Source: Candidatus Thalassarchaeum betae (GTDB taxonomy: Archaea > Thermoplasmatota > Poseidoniia > Poseidoniales > Thalassarchaeaceae). Taken from it: a DNA stretch of 21,848 nucleotides. The notes under the pieces are model-generated. The model had not been told where the DNA came from and did no database searches. It saw nothing but the letters and a program-made list of their open reading frames with translations. How positions within the stretch are numbered: the first letter of the stretch is position 1; every line of letters begins with the position of its first letter. Shown here in pieces: positions 1 to 7,655 of the stretch. The stretch is from assembly GCA_022448665.1 (NCBI GenBank), contig JAKUUO010000023.1:1-21848 (forward strand), given 5' to 3'. A program made the position numbers and the translations under genes.

Positions 1-258
1 CAAGTAGAATGACCCGGCGAAAATGAGGATTGGGACCAAACCAGCGAATGCATAATCGCTCTGTATCGTGGGATTCGCCAGAAGCCACGAGAGAACTAGC
101 GCGACTAGTGCCAGCCCTGCGCCCTGCTTCATAGGAGCCGACATGAATCCGGAGTCGCCGGAGTTGGCTACATCGGCAACGACCACGGCGCCGGTAACTT
201 CCCCCTCTCCATCTGGTTGCTGGTCCATAGCCTTCTGCAGCAGACCGCCGTTACTCAT
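1..258 (-). CDS. Membrane protein, N-terminal part only (runs off left edge)
   Basis: An open frame starts at an ATG at 256-258 and reads leftward without a stop for 86 codons, to base 1, so only the N-terminus is here. The visible protein begins MSNGGLLQKAM, has a hydrophilic acidic stretch to about residue 40, then two hydrophobic segments at about residues 46-62 and 70-86 that look like membrane helices. I do not recognise a family. It lies 85 nt downstream of the PGF-CTERM-like secreted protein on the same strand and might be co-transcribed with it. The overlapping rightward frame at 68-274 is proline/serine-rich and looks like a shadow of this gene. The start is plausible but not proven, because no strong ribosome binding site is seen. 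Confidence 0.6.
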   Translation of the reverse strand, partial: MSNGGLLQKAMDQQPDGEGEVTGAVVVADVANSGDSGFMSAPMKQGAGLALVALVLSWLLANPTIQSDYAFAGLVPILIFAGSFYL

Positions 259-343
259 TCAAAGCGCCCCATAGACGGTATCCACGTCACACCTGTGGGT
301 TATCAACCCGTTGACGGCGGGTGAGGGAGGTTGCCTTTCCGGG
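259..343. other. Intergenic gap between two leftward genes
   Basis: I see no convincing gene or structured element in these 85 nt. On the minus strand a GGATACC patch lies about 24-30 nt before the ATG at 258, so the partial membrane protein may have its own promoter, but the match is weak. Confidence 0.3.
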
Positions 344-1276
344 TTAGAACAGGCGGGCATCAAGGACTCTGGGCTCGTCTGAGTCGTCGTCGTCGTCCCG
401 ATGCCTGCCGGCGATTGCAGCAGCGGCCAGAGTCGTGATCATCATGGTGCTCATAAGCTCGAAGCCCGGCAAGTACACGCCTCTGATGTATATCGTCATG
501 GTCTGAATCTGATAATTAGGTATGCCTTCGGTTCTCACGGAATACTCTGACGTGGCTTTGAACATCAACGAGAAGTACTTGTCCGTCCAACCCTGGTTCT
601 TCGGGGTCCTCATCTGCACCCTGATCTTCTCCGCTGGAGACATCGATTCGATCTCAACCGAGACTAATGGTATGCTGAGTTGGAAGCCCTCGTCGTTCAA
701 ATCATCGTAGTTGTCCACTCCGACGTTGAACCTGTCCATCGCGTTGCCGTCGTTGTAGACGTCGAAGACCAGCATGTAATCGACCTTGGGCCTGAGCTGG
801 AGGAAGGCTACCTCGGAGGCGACTCGGAGTCGGCTGAACTGCCTGATGACTGCCAGCACCTTGTATGTGGTCGGGGTTCCGACCCAAGTGATTCCGTCGG
901 CCTGGACGACCTCGGCGGTGATGCTGATGATCTGGGATCCCTCAGGCATCCTGAGTTCGGCCCTAGCGACGACCTGGAAGGAGACGTCGGACTGGGCGCC
1001 GACAGTCATCGAGGCTGGGCCGGCTGCGGCGAGCGCGCCGGACTGAATCTGTACGTTGACTTTCTCCTGGTGGATGGTCGGGTTCTCCAGAGAGCAGTCG
1101 ATGATGGTGATTCTAGTGGCACCCGGATAGACTTCGATTGGCTGAGGCTGTTGGCAACTCAGAGTGATGTCGGGGACAGGCCCTTGGGCCTGAACAGCCG
1201 CGGCTCCTACCCACGTGCTCAGAAAATATACTGCCAGAATCATCAGGGCCGGTCTGACCGAGCGTGCCTTAGCCAT
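344..1276 (-). CDS. Secreted protein with C-terminal PGF-CTERM-like anchor
   Basis: The product is 310 residues. It opens with MAKARSVRPALMILAVYFLS, a basic start followed by a hydrophobic core ending near AVQAQG, which fits a Sec signal peptide. The body (about 35-260) is beta-rich, with spaced stretches such as VYPGATRITIIDCSLENPT and VFDVYNDGNAMDRFNVGV that resemble the NEW3/CARDB-like Ig folds found in archaeal surface proteins. The end has LPGFELMSTM, a hydrophobic helix, then RHRDDDDD, resembling the PGF-CTERM tripartite signal processed by archaeosortase A. Unusually, about 17 acidic residues follow the basic cluster. The frame could be extended upstream to 1399, but that would overlap the tRNA gene, and the signal peptide fixes the start at 1276. 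A TATA-like CAAATACAG lies about 27 nt upstream, so the transcript may be leaderless. The function is unknown. Confidence 0.8.
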   Translation of the reverse strand: MAKARSVRPALMILAVYFLSTWVGAAAVQAQGPVPDITLSCQQPQPIEVYPGATRITIIDCSLENPTIHQEKVNVQIQSGALAAAGPASMTVGAQSDVSFQVVARAELRMPEGSQIISITAEVVQADGITWVGTPTTYKVLAVIRQFSRLRVASEVAFLQLRPKVDYMLVFDVYNDGNAMDRFNVGVDNYDDLNDEGFQLSIPLVSVEIESMSPAEKIRVQMRTPKNQGWTDKYFSLMFKATSEYSVRTEGIPNYQIQTMTIYIRGVYLPGFELMSTMMITTLAAAAIAGRHRDDDDDSDEPRVLDARLF

Positions 1277-1368
1277 AGCAATTTGGCCCCCTCGGACTGT
1301 ATTTGAGGCTTCGCACGTTGCGTACGCGAAAAACGTCGATTGAAACGCTGTCTGAGGCGAGGGGGAGG

Positions 1369-1442
1369 TGGACCCGACCGGATTTGAACCGATGACCACT
1401 CGGTTATGAGCCGAGCGCTCTAACCAACTGAGCTACGGGTCC
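1369..1442 (-). tRNA. tRNA with CAU anticodon (elongator Met or Ile2)
   Basis: On the minus strand a full cloverleaf can be drawn. The 7-bp acceptor stem GGACCCG/CGGGTCC pairs perfectly. There is a D arm with GCTC/GAGC, an anticodon arm CTCGG-CTCATAA-CCGAG with anticodon CAU, a T arm with TTCAAAT loop, and discriminator A. The bases after the discriminator are CCT, so CCA is not fully encoded. No intron is seen. It lacks the three G:C pairs in the anticodon stem expected of an initiator, so it is either elongator tRNA-Met or the tRNA-Ile2 whose C34 is modified to agmatidine in archaea. The anticodon arm and the following TGGTC look to me like archaeal Ile2, but that is from memory. It sits 92 nt upstream of the secreted-protein gene on the same strand. 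Confidence 0.93.
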
Positions 1443-1553
1443 CTGCACTCTCTCGCAGTGCTTTGCGAAATGAACCTTCTCTTCGGCTCTCATTGCATTC
1501 TATGAAAGGCCGCGCTCTCAACCTTGAAGCACGGAGGCCGCACGTGGGGGGCC
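1443..1553. promoter_or_regulatory. Divergent intergenic region between tRNA and OB-repeat gene
   Basis: This 111-nt gap must hold the promoter of the leftward tRNA and that of the rightward gene at 1554. An AT-richer patch, TTCTATGAAAG, at about 1498-1508 could serve the rightward gene. A GGAGG at 1533-1537 lies 16 nt before ATG 1554, farther than usual for a ribosome binding site. A weak inverted repeat, GCACT/AGTGC, lies at 1445-1461. None of these is convincing alone. Confidence 0.3.
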
Positions 1554-3104
1554 ATGGCAAAGCTTTGGGTGATGTTCTTCACATCGCTTCTCCTTGTCTC
1601 GGCGATGAACTTCTACGCTGTGATAAGGGAACCAGACATGATAGAGATTGACGAGATACGGAACTACCCTCGAGAGACGGTGAAGATTGAGGGTGTGCTC
1701 ACCAGCTACATCCGCGATCCGTACGGGGAGGGTGCCGACAGGATAGACCTGCAGGTGCAGGAGATCGACGGGCATTCAGTCGCGAAGGTGCGTTGGAATG
1801 TCGACTGGAACAACGATGTCCCCCCGATCGGCACGGTGGTCACAGTCGAAGGAGAGGTGTCCGAGTGGAACGGCAGGATATGGATTCAGTCGAACGGTTA
1901 CGGTGCCATAGTGGCTAAGAATCGGGTGATCGAGTTCACCGAGACCAAACTGGTCGAGGTCGGACGGAACCCCCAAGCCTTCGCTAACCAGTCTATCACG
2001 CTCGACGGCTGGCTCAGCGAGTCGCTCGCCCCGGACGTGACATACCACTCGCTTTACGTAATGGACAATCAAGTCTACGGCGGCGCCGACCACCTGCTGT
2101 ACATGCAGGTCGAGGGTCGCGTAATGGAGTGGGTCGAGGCCGGCAGCCACGTCATCGTCAACGGGTGGCTGCAGTTCGACGAGCGATCCTACCGGTGGAG
2201 GCTCCTAGTGCAGGCCACCGAGATCGAGGTGCTCTCGCAGGGAGAGACCGTATACATCGACTGGGAGACGGAGCCGTACACCCTGACCTACGAAGTCGGC
2301 AAGCTGGTCATCATCGACGGCATCGTGGTGAATGATGGCGACGATTGGTGGATTCACGGTGACGCCCCGACGGACAGACTCTGCATGCTGCCCTCTCCCG
2401 AGGACCTCGAGAACAACATCTCGGGGCAGTCGGGGGAGTGGGGTGGTAGACTGGCATGGTCGACCGACGAAGCCGAAGTCTGCCTCGACAGGGGATACGT
2501 CGAGGCTCTGCAGCACCCTGCAGGGCAGTTCGGCGACGACATCACCGCGATGAAGGAGGTCGTCGAGGATCCCTTTGCATACATCGGCAACAGCTACCAG
2601 TTCGAGGGCTGGATCACCGATCCGATCTCGCCGGACTACGACAAGGGCTACGTCGGCGACGGCCCTGGCTACTACGATCGCGAGACAAAACTCAGGATAG
2701 AGTTCGTGGGAGAGCACGCTGAGTGGATTGAGGCCGATCAGGCGATTCGTTTCAACGCCACAGTACTGTGGTCGGAAGGCGAGGGCAGGATCGTCCTCGA
2801 GGCTCGATCCTGGCTGCTCGGCGAGGCCCCGGACGCCTCGGTGCTGAACTGGGGCGACGGCTACAACTCATGGAAATGGGACATCGGCAAACTCGTGCAG
2901 ATCACCGGCGAAGCGGTGATGGACGAGAACGGTGACCAGTGGATTTCCCGCTCGGGCTCCAATGAGAGGGTCTGTCTTCTGGGTGACGGCAGCGAGGCCA
3001 GCCAACAGGAGCAGATCGGCGAGCCCATAGACTGGGCCGGCCGACTCACCATGACTGAGGACTCGGTTGGCAACTCCGCTCAATTCTGCATCGATATTCG
3101 ATGA
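1554..3104 (+). CDS. Membrane-anchored protein of tandem OB-fold-like repeats
   Basis: The product is 516 residues with an N-terminal hydrophobic helix at about 3-23 (signal anchor) and the rest outside the membrane. The body is a chain of related beta-rich units. Type A units begin near residues 42, 139 and 340 and share a pattern of x-G-W/V-L/I followed later by V-E-x-G/I-S-H-V/Q-A-I-x-V/F-N-G/A and a final strand. Type B units begin near 246 and 441 with VGKLVIIDG / IGKLVQITG and end in Cys-containing strands (CLD, CID). The order is A'-A-B-A-B, so the second A-B pair looks like a duplication of the first. The pattern resembles secreted OB folds (tOB/NirD-like nucleic-acid or sugar binders), but I cannot name a family. 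A TTG at 1524 would add ten residues; ATG 1554 gives a cleaner membrane segment. It ends 10 nt before the permease start, suggesting an operon. Confidence 0.8.
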   Translation: MAKLWVMFFTSLLLVSAMNFYAVIREPDMIEIDEIRNYPRETVKIEGVLTSYIRDPYGEGADRIDLQVQEIDGHSVAKVRWNVDWNNDVPPIGTVVTVEGEVSEWNGRIWIQSNGYGAIVAKNRVIEFTETKLVEVGRNPQAFANQSITLDGWLSESLAPDVTYHSLYVMDNQVYGGADHLLYMQVEGRVMEWVEAGSHVIVNGWLQFDERSYRWRLLVQATEIEVLSQGETVYIDWETEPYTLTYEVGKLVIIDGIVVNDGDDWWIHGDAPTDRLCMLPSPEDLENNISGQSGEWGGRLAWSTDEAEVCLDRGYVEALQHPAGQFGDDITAMKEVVEDPFAYIGNSYQFEGWITDPISPDYDKGYVGDGPGYYDRETKLRIEFVGEHAEWIEADQAIRFNATVLWSEGEGRIVLEARSWLLGEAPDASVLNWGDGYNSWKWDIGKLVQITGEAVMDENGDQWISRSGSNERVCLLGDGSEASQQEQIGEPIDWAGRLTMTEDSVGNSAQFCIDIR

Positions 3105-3114
3105 GGTGATTCCT
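3103..3114 (+). promoter_or_regulatory. Strong Shine-Dalgarno that selects a TTG start
   Basis: The bases GAGGTGAT at 3103-3110 match the anti-Shine-Dalgarno end of 16S rRNA. They overlap the stop codon of the upstream gene (3102-3104). The TTG at 3115 follows the GAGGTG core by 6 nt, which is ideal spacing, while the next in-frame ATG at 3124 is 15 nt from the core. This is the main reason for choosing TTG 3115 as the start of the permease. Confidence 0.6.
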
Positions 3115-4770
3115 TTGGACCCAATGCTTGTCGACTTCGGGTGGCTGATTGGCTCCTACCTGTTCGGCATCATGCTGGGTTGCCTGACCGGGCTGATTCC
3201 CGGTTTCCACGTCAACAACGTGGCCCTGATTGCACTGAGTCTCTCACCTGTGGCGGTTGCTGTAGGAATCCCGTTGGACGCGATCGCCGGCATCATCGTG
3301 GCCTGTGGCACCGTCCACACCTTCCTGAACTACATCCCGAGTGCGCTTATCGGCGCGCCAGACGACAACATGGCGCTCGCTCTCCTGCCCGGACACAGGA
3401 TGTTGATCTCAGGGCAGGCCGCGCAAGGAGTTGCGTACTCCGCGCGAGGCTCGCAAATGGGCATGCTGATGTCCATACCGCTGCTGATAGTAGCGAGGCT
3501 GCTGTTCGGGGAGAATCCGGGATTGGGGCTCTATGAATCCAGCCGGGACGTCCTGCCTTGGCTGCTGCTCCTAATCTCGATGTTCCTCATCATGACCGAG
3601 ACGACCCGTCTGGCATGGCCTGACTGGGTTCAGAGGCTCACCAGCAGGCTCGTTGTCCCCCTGCCCCGCAAGATCGAGTTCAACATACCCGTTGGCAAGT
3701 TCAACATCCACCGCAGGTGGGAGAACCTCGATCTGAGGCTCGGTTCAAGCTCGAGGACCGCGGGCATGCTGGCGGCTACCTTCTTCTTCCTGCTGACGGG
3801 GTTCTATGGCTGGGCGGTGTTCGAGTTGCCCGGACGCTCTCCCATCGGCATGCCTTCAGCCACCTTGCTGTTCCCAGGACTGGCCGGCTTGTTCGGAATA
3901 GCCAATCTGATTGACATCTACGTCACGACTTCCGAGATCCCCCCGCAAGAGGCCAATTGGGAGATGCCTCCGTGGAGGCCCTTGGCCGTACCCACATTCC
4001 TGTCTGCAATAGTCTCCTCTGTAATGGCAATCCTGCCGGGAATGACCGCCGCCCAAGCCACCGTGGTGGTGATGAGCATGCGCAATCTGTGGGGTCGACT
4101 GACCGATCCCGATTACATCCCGGCTGACTTCGAGCATGGAATCCAACCGGGTCAGGTGCCGAAGGCATCTCCGTTGGACATAGGGGACCTCGACGACCTC
4201 TCGGACGAGGAGCGCGAGATCTTCAGCGAGGCGCTGTCCGAGGCAGGGGTGAGTCCCGACCTCGACCTCGGAGCACAGAGCCAGCAGCAGGACCTCGAGG
4301 TGATTGCCGTGCTGTCTTCGGTGAATACCGCTGTCACGGTGATGGTTCTTGGGTTCCTGTACATGGTCGGCAGACCGCGCTCGGGCGCTGCGCTCGCTCT
4401 CAACATGATGTACCCGATAGACAGGTGGAACGCCGTCGAGCCCCCCGCTGACTTCATCCGCCTACTCGGCATCACGATCGCCTCGGGCCTGTTCGCGGTG
4501 CCGGTGATGATCAAGGTCGGCAAGGGGATGCTCAGGATGCACGAAATCGTCCCTCTTGGGACCCTGGTATTCGTGGTCACCGGATTCATTGCGATACTCG
4601 TCTGGCTGTCCACCGGATGGATAGGGCTGGGAGTTCTTATCATAGGCACGGGGATGGGGCTGATGCCACCTAGGATAGGGATCAGACGCAGCCACGCGAT
4701 GGGGATTATCCTGGTCCCGATAATGATGTACACGTTCGCGCGCGAATTCGACGGATTCGGCTTCATTTGA
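3115..4770 (+). CDS. TctA/DUF112-family multipass permease (COG1784-like)
   Basis: The product is 551 residues from TTG 3115, with about twelve hydrophobic segments. Two half-repeats each carry a proline-glycine motif: TGLIPGFHVNNVALI around residues 25-40 and MAILPGMTAAQATVVV around 304-319. This pseudo-twofold pattern is typical of the TctA permease (large membrane subunit of tripartite tricarboxylate transporters) and of its archaeal branch. Between the halves' membrane segments lies an acidic hydrophilic insert at about 331-396, rich in D/E. No TctB-like small subunit or TctC solute-binding protein is visible here; the upstream OB-repeat protein is not TctC-like. The substrate is therefore unknown, and carboxylates are only a family-based guess. 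Earlier in-frame starts (TTG 3067, GTG 3106) overlap the upstream gene or the Shine-Dalgarno. Confidence 0.85.
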   Translation: MDPMLVDFGWLIGSYLFGIMLGCLTGLIPGFHVNNVALIALSLSPVAVAVGIPLDAIAGIIVACGTVHTFLNYIPSALIGAPDDNMALALLPGHRMLISGQAAQGVAYSARGSQMGMLMSIPLLIVARLLFGENPGLGLYESSRDVLPWLLLLISMFLIMTETTRLAWPDWVQRLTSRLVVPLPRKIEFNIPVGKFNIHRRWENLDLRLGSSSRTAGMLAATFFFLLTGFYGWAVFELPGRSPIGMPSATLLFPGLAGLFGIANLIDIYVTTSEIPPQEANWEMPPWRPLAVPTFLSAIVSSVMAILPGMTAAQATVVVMSMRNLWGRLTDPDYIPADFEHGIQPGQVPKASPLDIGDLDDLSDEEREIFSEALSEAGVSPDLDLGAQSQQQDLEVIAVLSSVNTAVTVMVLGFLYMVGRPRSGAALALNMMYPIDRWNAVEPPADFIRLLGITIASGLFAVPVMIKVGKGMLRMHEIVPLGTLVFVVTGFIAILVWLSTGWIGLGVLIIGTGMGLMPPRIGIRRSHAMGIILVPIMMYTFAREFDGFGFI

Positions 4771-4811
4771 GCCTCAGTAACGCGTTTCTTTGGGTTTGAA
4801 TAGGAGTGCAA

Positions 4812-4819
4812 CACTTATC
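4812..4819 (+). promoter_or_regulatory. TATA-like box CACTTATC upstream of the CD36-like gene
   Basis: CACTTATC lies in an 87-nt gap, about 42 nt before ATG 4858. Archaeal transcription usually starts about 26 nt downstream of the TATA centre, which would give a leader of roughly 15 nt. The same CACTTAT core stands before the M60 lipoprotein gene (18641-18648, opposite strand). A T-rich stretch at 4785-4797, just after the permease stop, could end upstream transcription. Confidence 0.4.
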
Positions 4820-4857
4820 TCGCACGCCCATGTGTGCGCGCGTAGAGAGTGCATACC

Positions 4858-7629
4858 ATGAACCGCAACAAATCGATAGCAATGATGCTCACAGGAATAA
4901 TACTGGTCAGCCTGAACATGTTCGTCCTGACCGGCGTAGTGGCAAGCAACGTCCAAGCCGGAGTCGAGGAACTGATTGTCGAAGGAAGGGACGATGCTTC
5001 CGACTGGGAGGACGAAGAGTGGCTCGTCCAGACCAGCGAGAGATCGTACTTCGCCTACAACTTGACGAATCCCGGTGCTAGCCTCGATGATGAAGTCGCC
5101 GTGTTTGAGAAGATGGGTCCGTTCATCTACACCGTGACGACGACCAAGGAGCTCCTCGACTTCGACGCTGAAAATGGGACGATCACATACTCCGAGTACG
5201 ACTCATTCGAATGGTGCGAAAACTGCACATGGATGGATGACGACGGCAACGAGCACGCATCGATCTCGGGCGAGTACGAGCTGACAAATGCAAACATCCT
5301 TTGGAACACGCAGAGGATGGCCGGACTAGCTACCGGGATAGAATATGGTGAGATCTTCGCCAAGGCCGGCTTCGCCCAGCAGATGCAGATCAACGACCTG
5401 CAGAACAGGGCGCCCAGCATCTGGGCCGCCGAGTACGCAGAGACACTGGTTGCAGGCGCCGCTGCGCAGATCAACTCGACAGGCGTCGACATGCCCACTG
5501 CTGAAGCGATGGCCCCGGCGGCCGTGCTCAGGGGGGCCTACGACGGCTGGCTCGCCCAGAGCGGTGCGAGTGACGCCAACCCTGACTTCGCCAGCTACGC
5601 CGACGGCATACTGTACAGCGCCGTCGACCCGTCTACGGGATCCTGCATAGCCCTGATAGGCGACTCCGCCTGCAGGGATGGCAGTACATCACTCCATCCA
5701 GACCACGGTATCGGCCATATGCTGGCGGCAGGGATAGGTGAGCCTAGCGAGGCCACGACGCCGGTACGAGCGGCCCTGTACGGATACTCGGACGCGAGTG
5801 CTGAGGAAATGGCTGCGATCGACTGGGCCGTCTACGCCATGGCCGGCACCAACTTCGTCGCGATGGGCGGAGGGAAAGACATCGACTCGATTGAGGATTG
5901 GCGAGAGCGTCTCGCCGAGGTCAGTGGAGTCGATATCCCTAACCCTGACGCTTTGAACAACGTGCTGTTCGGCACTGAGGGATCCGACCCCAACAACGGG
6001 ATGCTCATGGAGAGCGACTTCGGAGGAATCCCGCTCTTCGGCGTGGCCCTTTTCCTTCTAGGCGCTCAGGGAAATGCTTTCGACACGATGGTGACGTACA
6101 GCATCGGACTGACTCAACTCCTCGGTCTCGCTGACTGGGGCGGAGCGTGGATCGGCATGCTCGGTACACCTGCCGATTTCCCGATGATCCTCGTGGGAGG
6201 CTCCGGGACCAACGACGCCGACAGCTGGTGGCAACTCTCCTTCGGTTCCGAGGAGCCGGTAGCTGGAGGTTACATCTCAATCGGCCTCAACAGAGGGGAA
6301 TACGAAGGGACTGTGGACCTCAGCGCTGAGAAAGTACGGGAGATCCTGTACGATTCGGAATACGCACTGACCGGCGACTTCGCGATTAAGTTCATCTACG
6401 GGGAGTTCTCGGGAGTCTCACTGCCGACAGGCCCAGAAGGCTCCGCCATGGGAGGCACCGTACACACCTGGGATGATGCATACGTCGCGGGACTCTACGG
6501 AATCTCGGAAAGCGATGCTGCGGCTCTGAGGAGCTGGGTCAAGGACTTCATGTTCGAGCAGGTGATAGGGGCGCTGCTGGCCTTCCAATACGGTGCCTCG
6601 GCATGGACCACCCAGTCAATCAACAACTGGCTCTACGGGTGGAGCGACTCGGTATTGGTAGGGCTGTTTGGGGAGGAGAACAGCTGGGTCAAACTCGAGA
6701 CCAACGAGACGTACTACGGATCTGGAGGTAAGAGCACGGGTGACTTCTCTGTCTACCAGATGAAGATCCCGACCAGCGTTGACGGGCTGAGTACAGCCGA
6801 GCACGCCGTCATGGAGGGGTACATCAACTCCGACGGGGACGGGTTGTGCGACTTCAAACTCGACGCCGACGGCAATGCCGAGTACGGAGTCGAGTGCGAG
6901 GCCAACGAGACCTACGGAATGACGGAGCACCTGCCTTGGAGGGCTCCTCACATGGAGGAGGCGACATACGGCCTCCTGTCGGACCACGTCGGCAACGCGA
7001 ACACAATAACTGCTGGTACGATAGGCGGCATCGCCGATGCTGACGAGTCGTTCAGCGTCAACCTAGTTGGATACTCAGTAGCTCAGACCGAAGTGGGCGA
7101 GACCGTGACTTACAAGGGAATCGAGATGGTGGAGCACAGGATAGACCTAGATCCCGGCGAGAACCAGATACAGGCCAAGTTGGTTGGCTCAGGGTCCTTC
7201 GTGGACGTCCTTCCAGGTGCTCTGCCCGTCTACTTCGGAGCATCTGTCGACATCAAGGTCGAGCCGGTGACGAACGTAGCCATGTATGGCAAGGTGATGG
7301 CTAGGTTCTACCTCGACCTAAGGTGGTCTGGTGCCATGAACCCGGACTTCAGCGACGCCGACGGCGACGGTGATCCCGACGCGTCCTATGTACAAGCAGT
7401 TTTCGAGATCCACACCTTCAGCGAGATTGGTGATGAGGATGCTGCCTCGTTCAAGTGCACGGTGATCGATCACATGAGCACTACATGGTGGACCGACTTC
7501 GGTGGCAGGGGCGACTGCGAGCTCGAGGCCTTGATGCCATTCCCTTACATCGCTGCGCTCCTCTACGTCGCCGGCATCGGCCTGCTCTCCTACGGCGGGA
7601 TGGGGATGGCCTCTAGGAAGGAAGAGTAG
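4858..7629 (+). CDS. CD36/LIMP-2/SR-B family-like membrane protein
   Basis: The product is 923 residues from ATG 4858 (a GTG at 4849 would add three). It has an N-terminal membrane helix at about 7-33, a very large outside domain, and a C-terminal helix at about 894-918 followed by the short tail SRKEE. This two-helix topology is that of CD36. Sequence landmarks of the family appear in order. YFAYNLTNP (about 64) corresponds to the family's YFFNVTNP. VFEKMGPFIYTV (about 82) corresponds to VxEVGPYVYxE. NGTITYSEY follows near 101. NNWLYGWSDSVL (about 588) corresponds to the ELLWGYxDPLL motif, then TYYGSGGKSTGDFSVY (about 618) to the TGxxDxxKxG segment. LPWRAPHMEEA (about 692) corresponds to SLPHFxxA. 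DIKVEPVTNVAMYGKVMARF (about 797) corresponds to the DIEPITG strand. Animal members are about 470-500 residues; here about 390 extra residues sit in the helical apical region. In animals the family binds lipids and lipoproteins; a role here in lipid binding or uptake is inference. Confidence 0.78.
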   Translation: MNRNKSIAMMLTGIILVSLNMFVLTGVVASNVQAGVEELIVEGRDDASDWEDEEWLVQTSERSYFAYNLTNPGASLDDEVAVFEKMGPFIYTVTTTKELLDFDAENGTITYSEYDSFEWCENCTWMDDDGNEHASISGEYELTNANILWNTQRMAGLATGIEYGEIFAKAGFAQQMQINDLQNRAPSIWAAEYAETLVAGAAAQINSTGVDMPTAEAMAPAAVLRGAYDGWLAQSGASDANPDFASYADGILYSAVDPSTGSCIALIGDSACRDGSTSLHPDHGIGHMLAAGIGEPSEATTPVRAALYGYSDASAEEMAAIDWAVYAMAGTNFVAMGGGKDIDSIEDWRERLAEVSGVDIPNPDALNNVLFGTEGSDPNNGMLMESDFGGIPLFGVALFLLGAQGNAFDTMVTYSIGLTQLLGLADWGGAWIGMLGTPADFPMILVGGSGTNDADSWWQLSFGSEEPVAGGYISIGLNRGEYEGTVDLSAEKVREILYDSEYALTGDFAIKFIYGEFSGVSLPTGPEGSAMGGTVHTWDDAYVAGLYGISESDAAALRSWVKDFMFEQVIGALLAFQYGASAWTTQSINNWLYGWSDSVLVGLFGEENSWVKLETNETYYGSGGKSTGDFSVYQMKIPTSVDGLSTAEHAVMEGYINSDGDGLCDFKLDADGNAEYGVECEANETYGMTEHLPWRAPHMEEATYGLLSDHVGNANTITAGTIGGIADADESFSVNLVGYSVAQTEVGETVTYKGIEMVEHRIDLDPGENQIQAKLVGSGSFVDVLPGALPVYFGASVDIKVEPVTNVAMYGKVMARFYLDLRWSGAMNPDFSDADGDGDPDASYVQAVFEIHTFSEIGDEDAASFKCTVIDHMSTTWWTDFGGRGDCELEALMPFPYIAALLYVAGIGLLSYGGMGMASRKEE

Positions 7630-7655
7630 CGACGCTGTGTCTCAGTTCCCGCGAT

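Noticed and set aside
680..1306. Rightward open frame of 208 codons opposite the PGF-CTERM-like gene
   Set aside because: It has no recognisable domain, signal or ribosome site; the opposite strand has a clear signal peptide and sorting signal. High GC makes long shadow frames common.
1277..1399. Upstream extension of the PGF-CTERM-like gene
   Set aside because: It would overlap the 3' part of the tRNA gene and would place the signal peptide more than 40 residues inside the protein.
1369..1442. Initiator tRNA-Met
   Set aside because: The anticodon stem is CTCGG/CCGAG without the three consecutive G:C pairs of initiators, and the acceptor starts with G1:C72.
4152..4814. Leftward open frame of 220 codons opposite the permease
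   Set aside because: It mirrors conserved transmembrane segments of the TctA-like gene and has no family features of its own.
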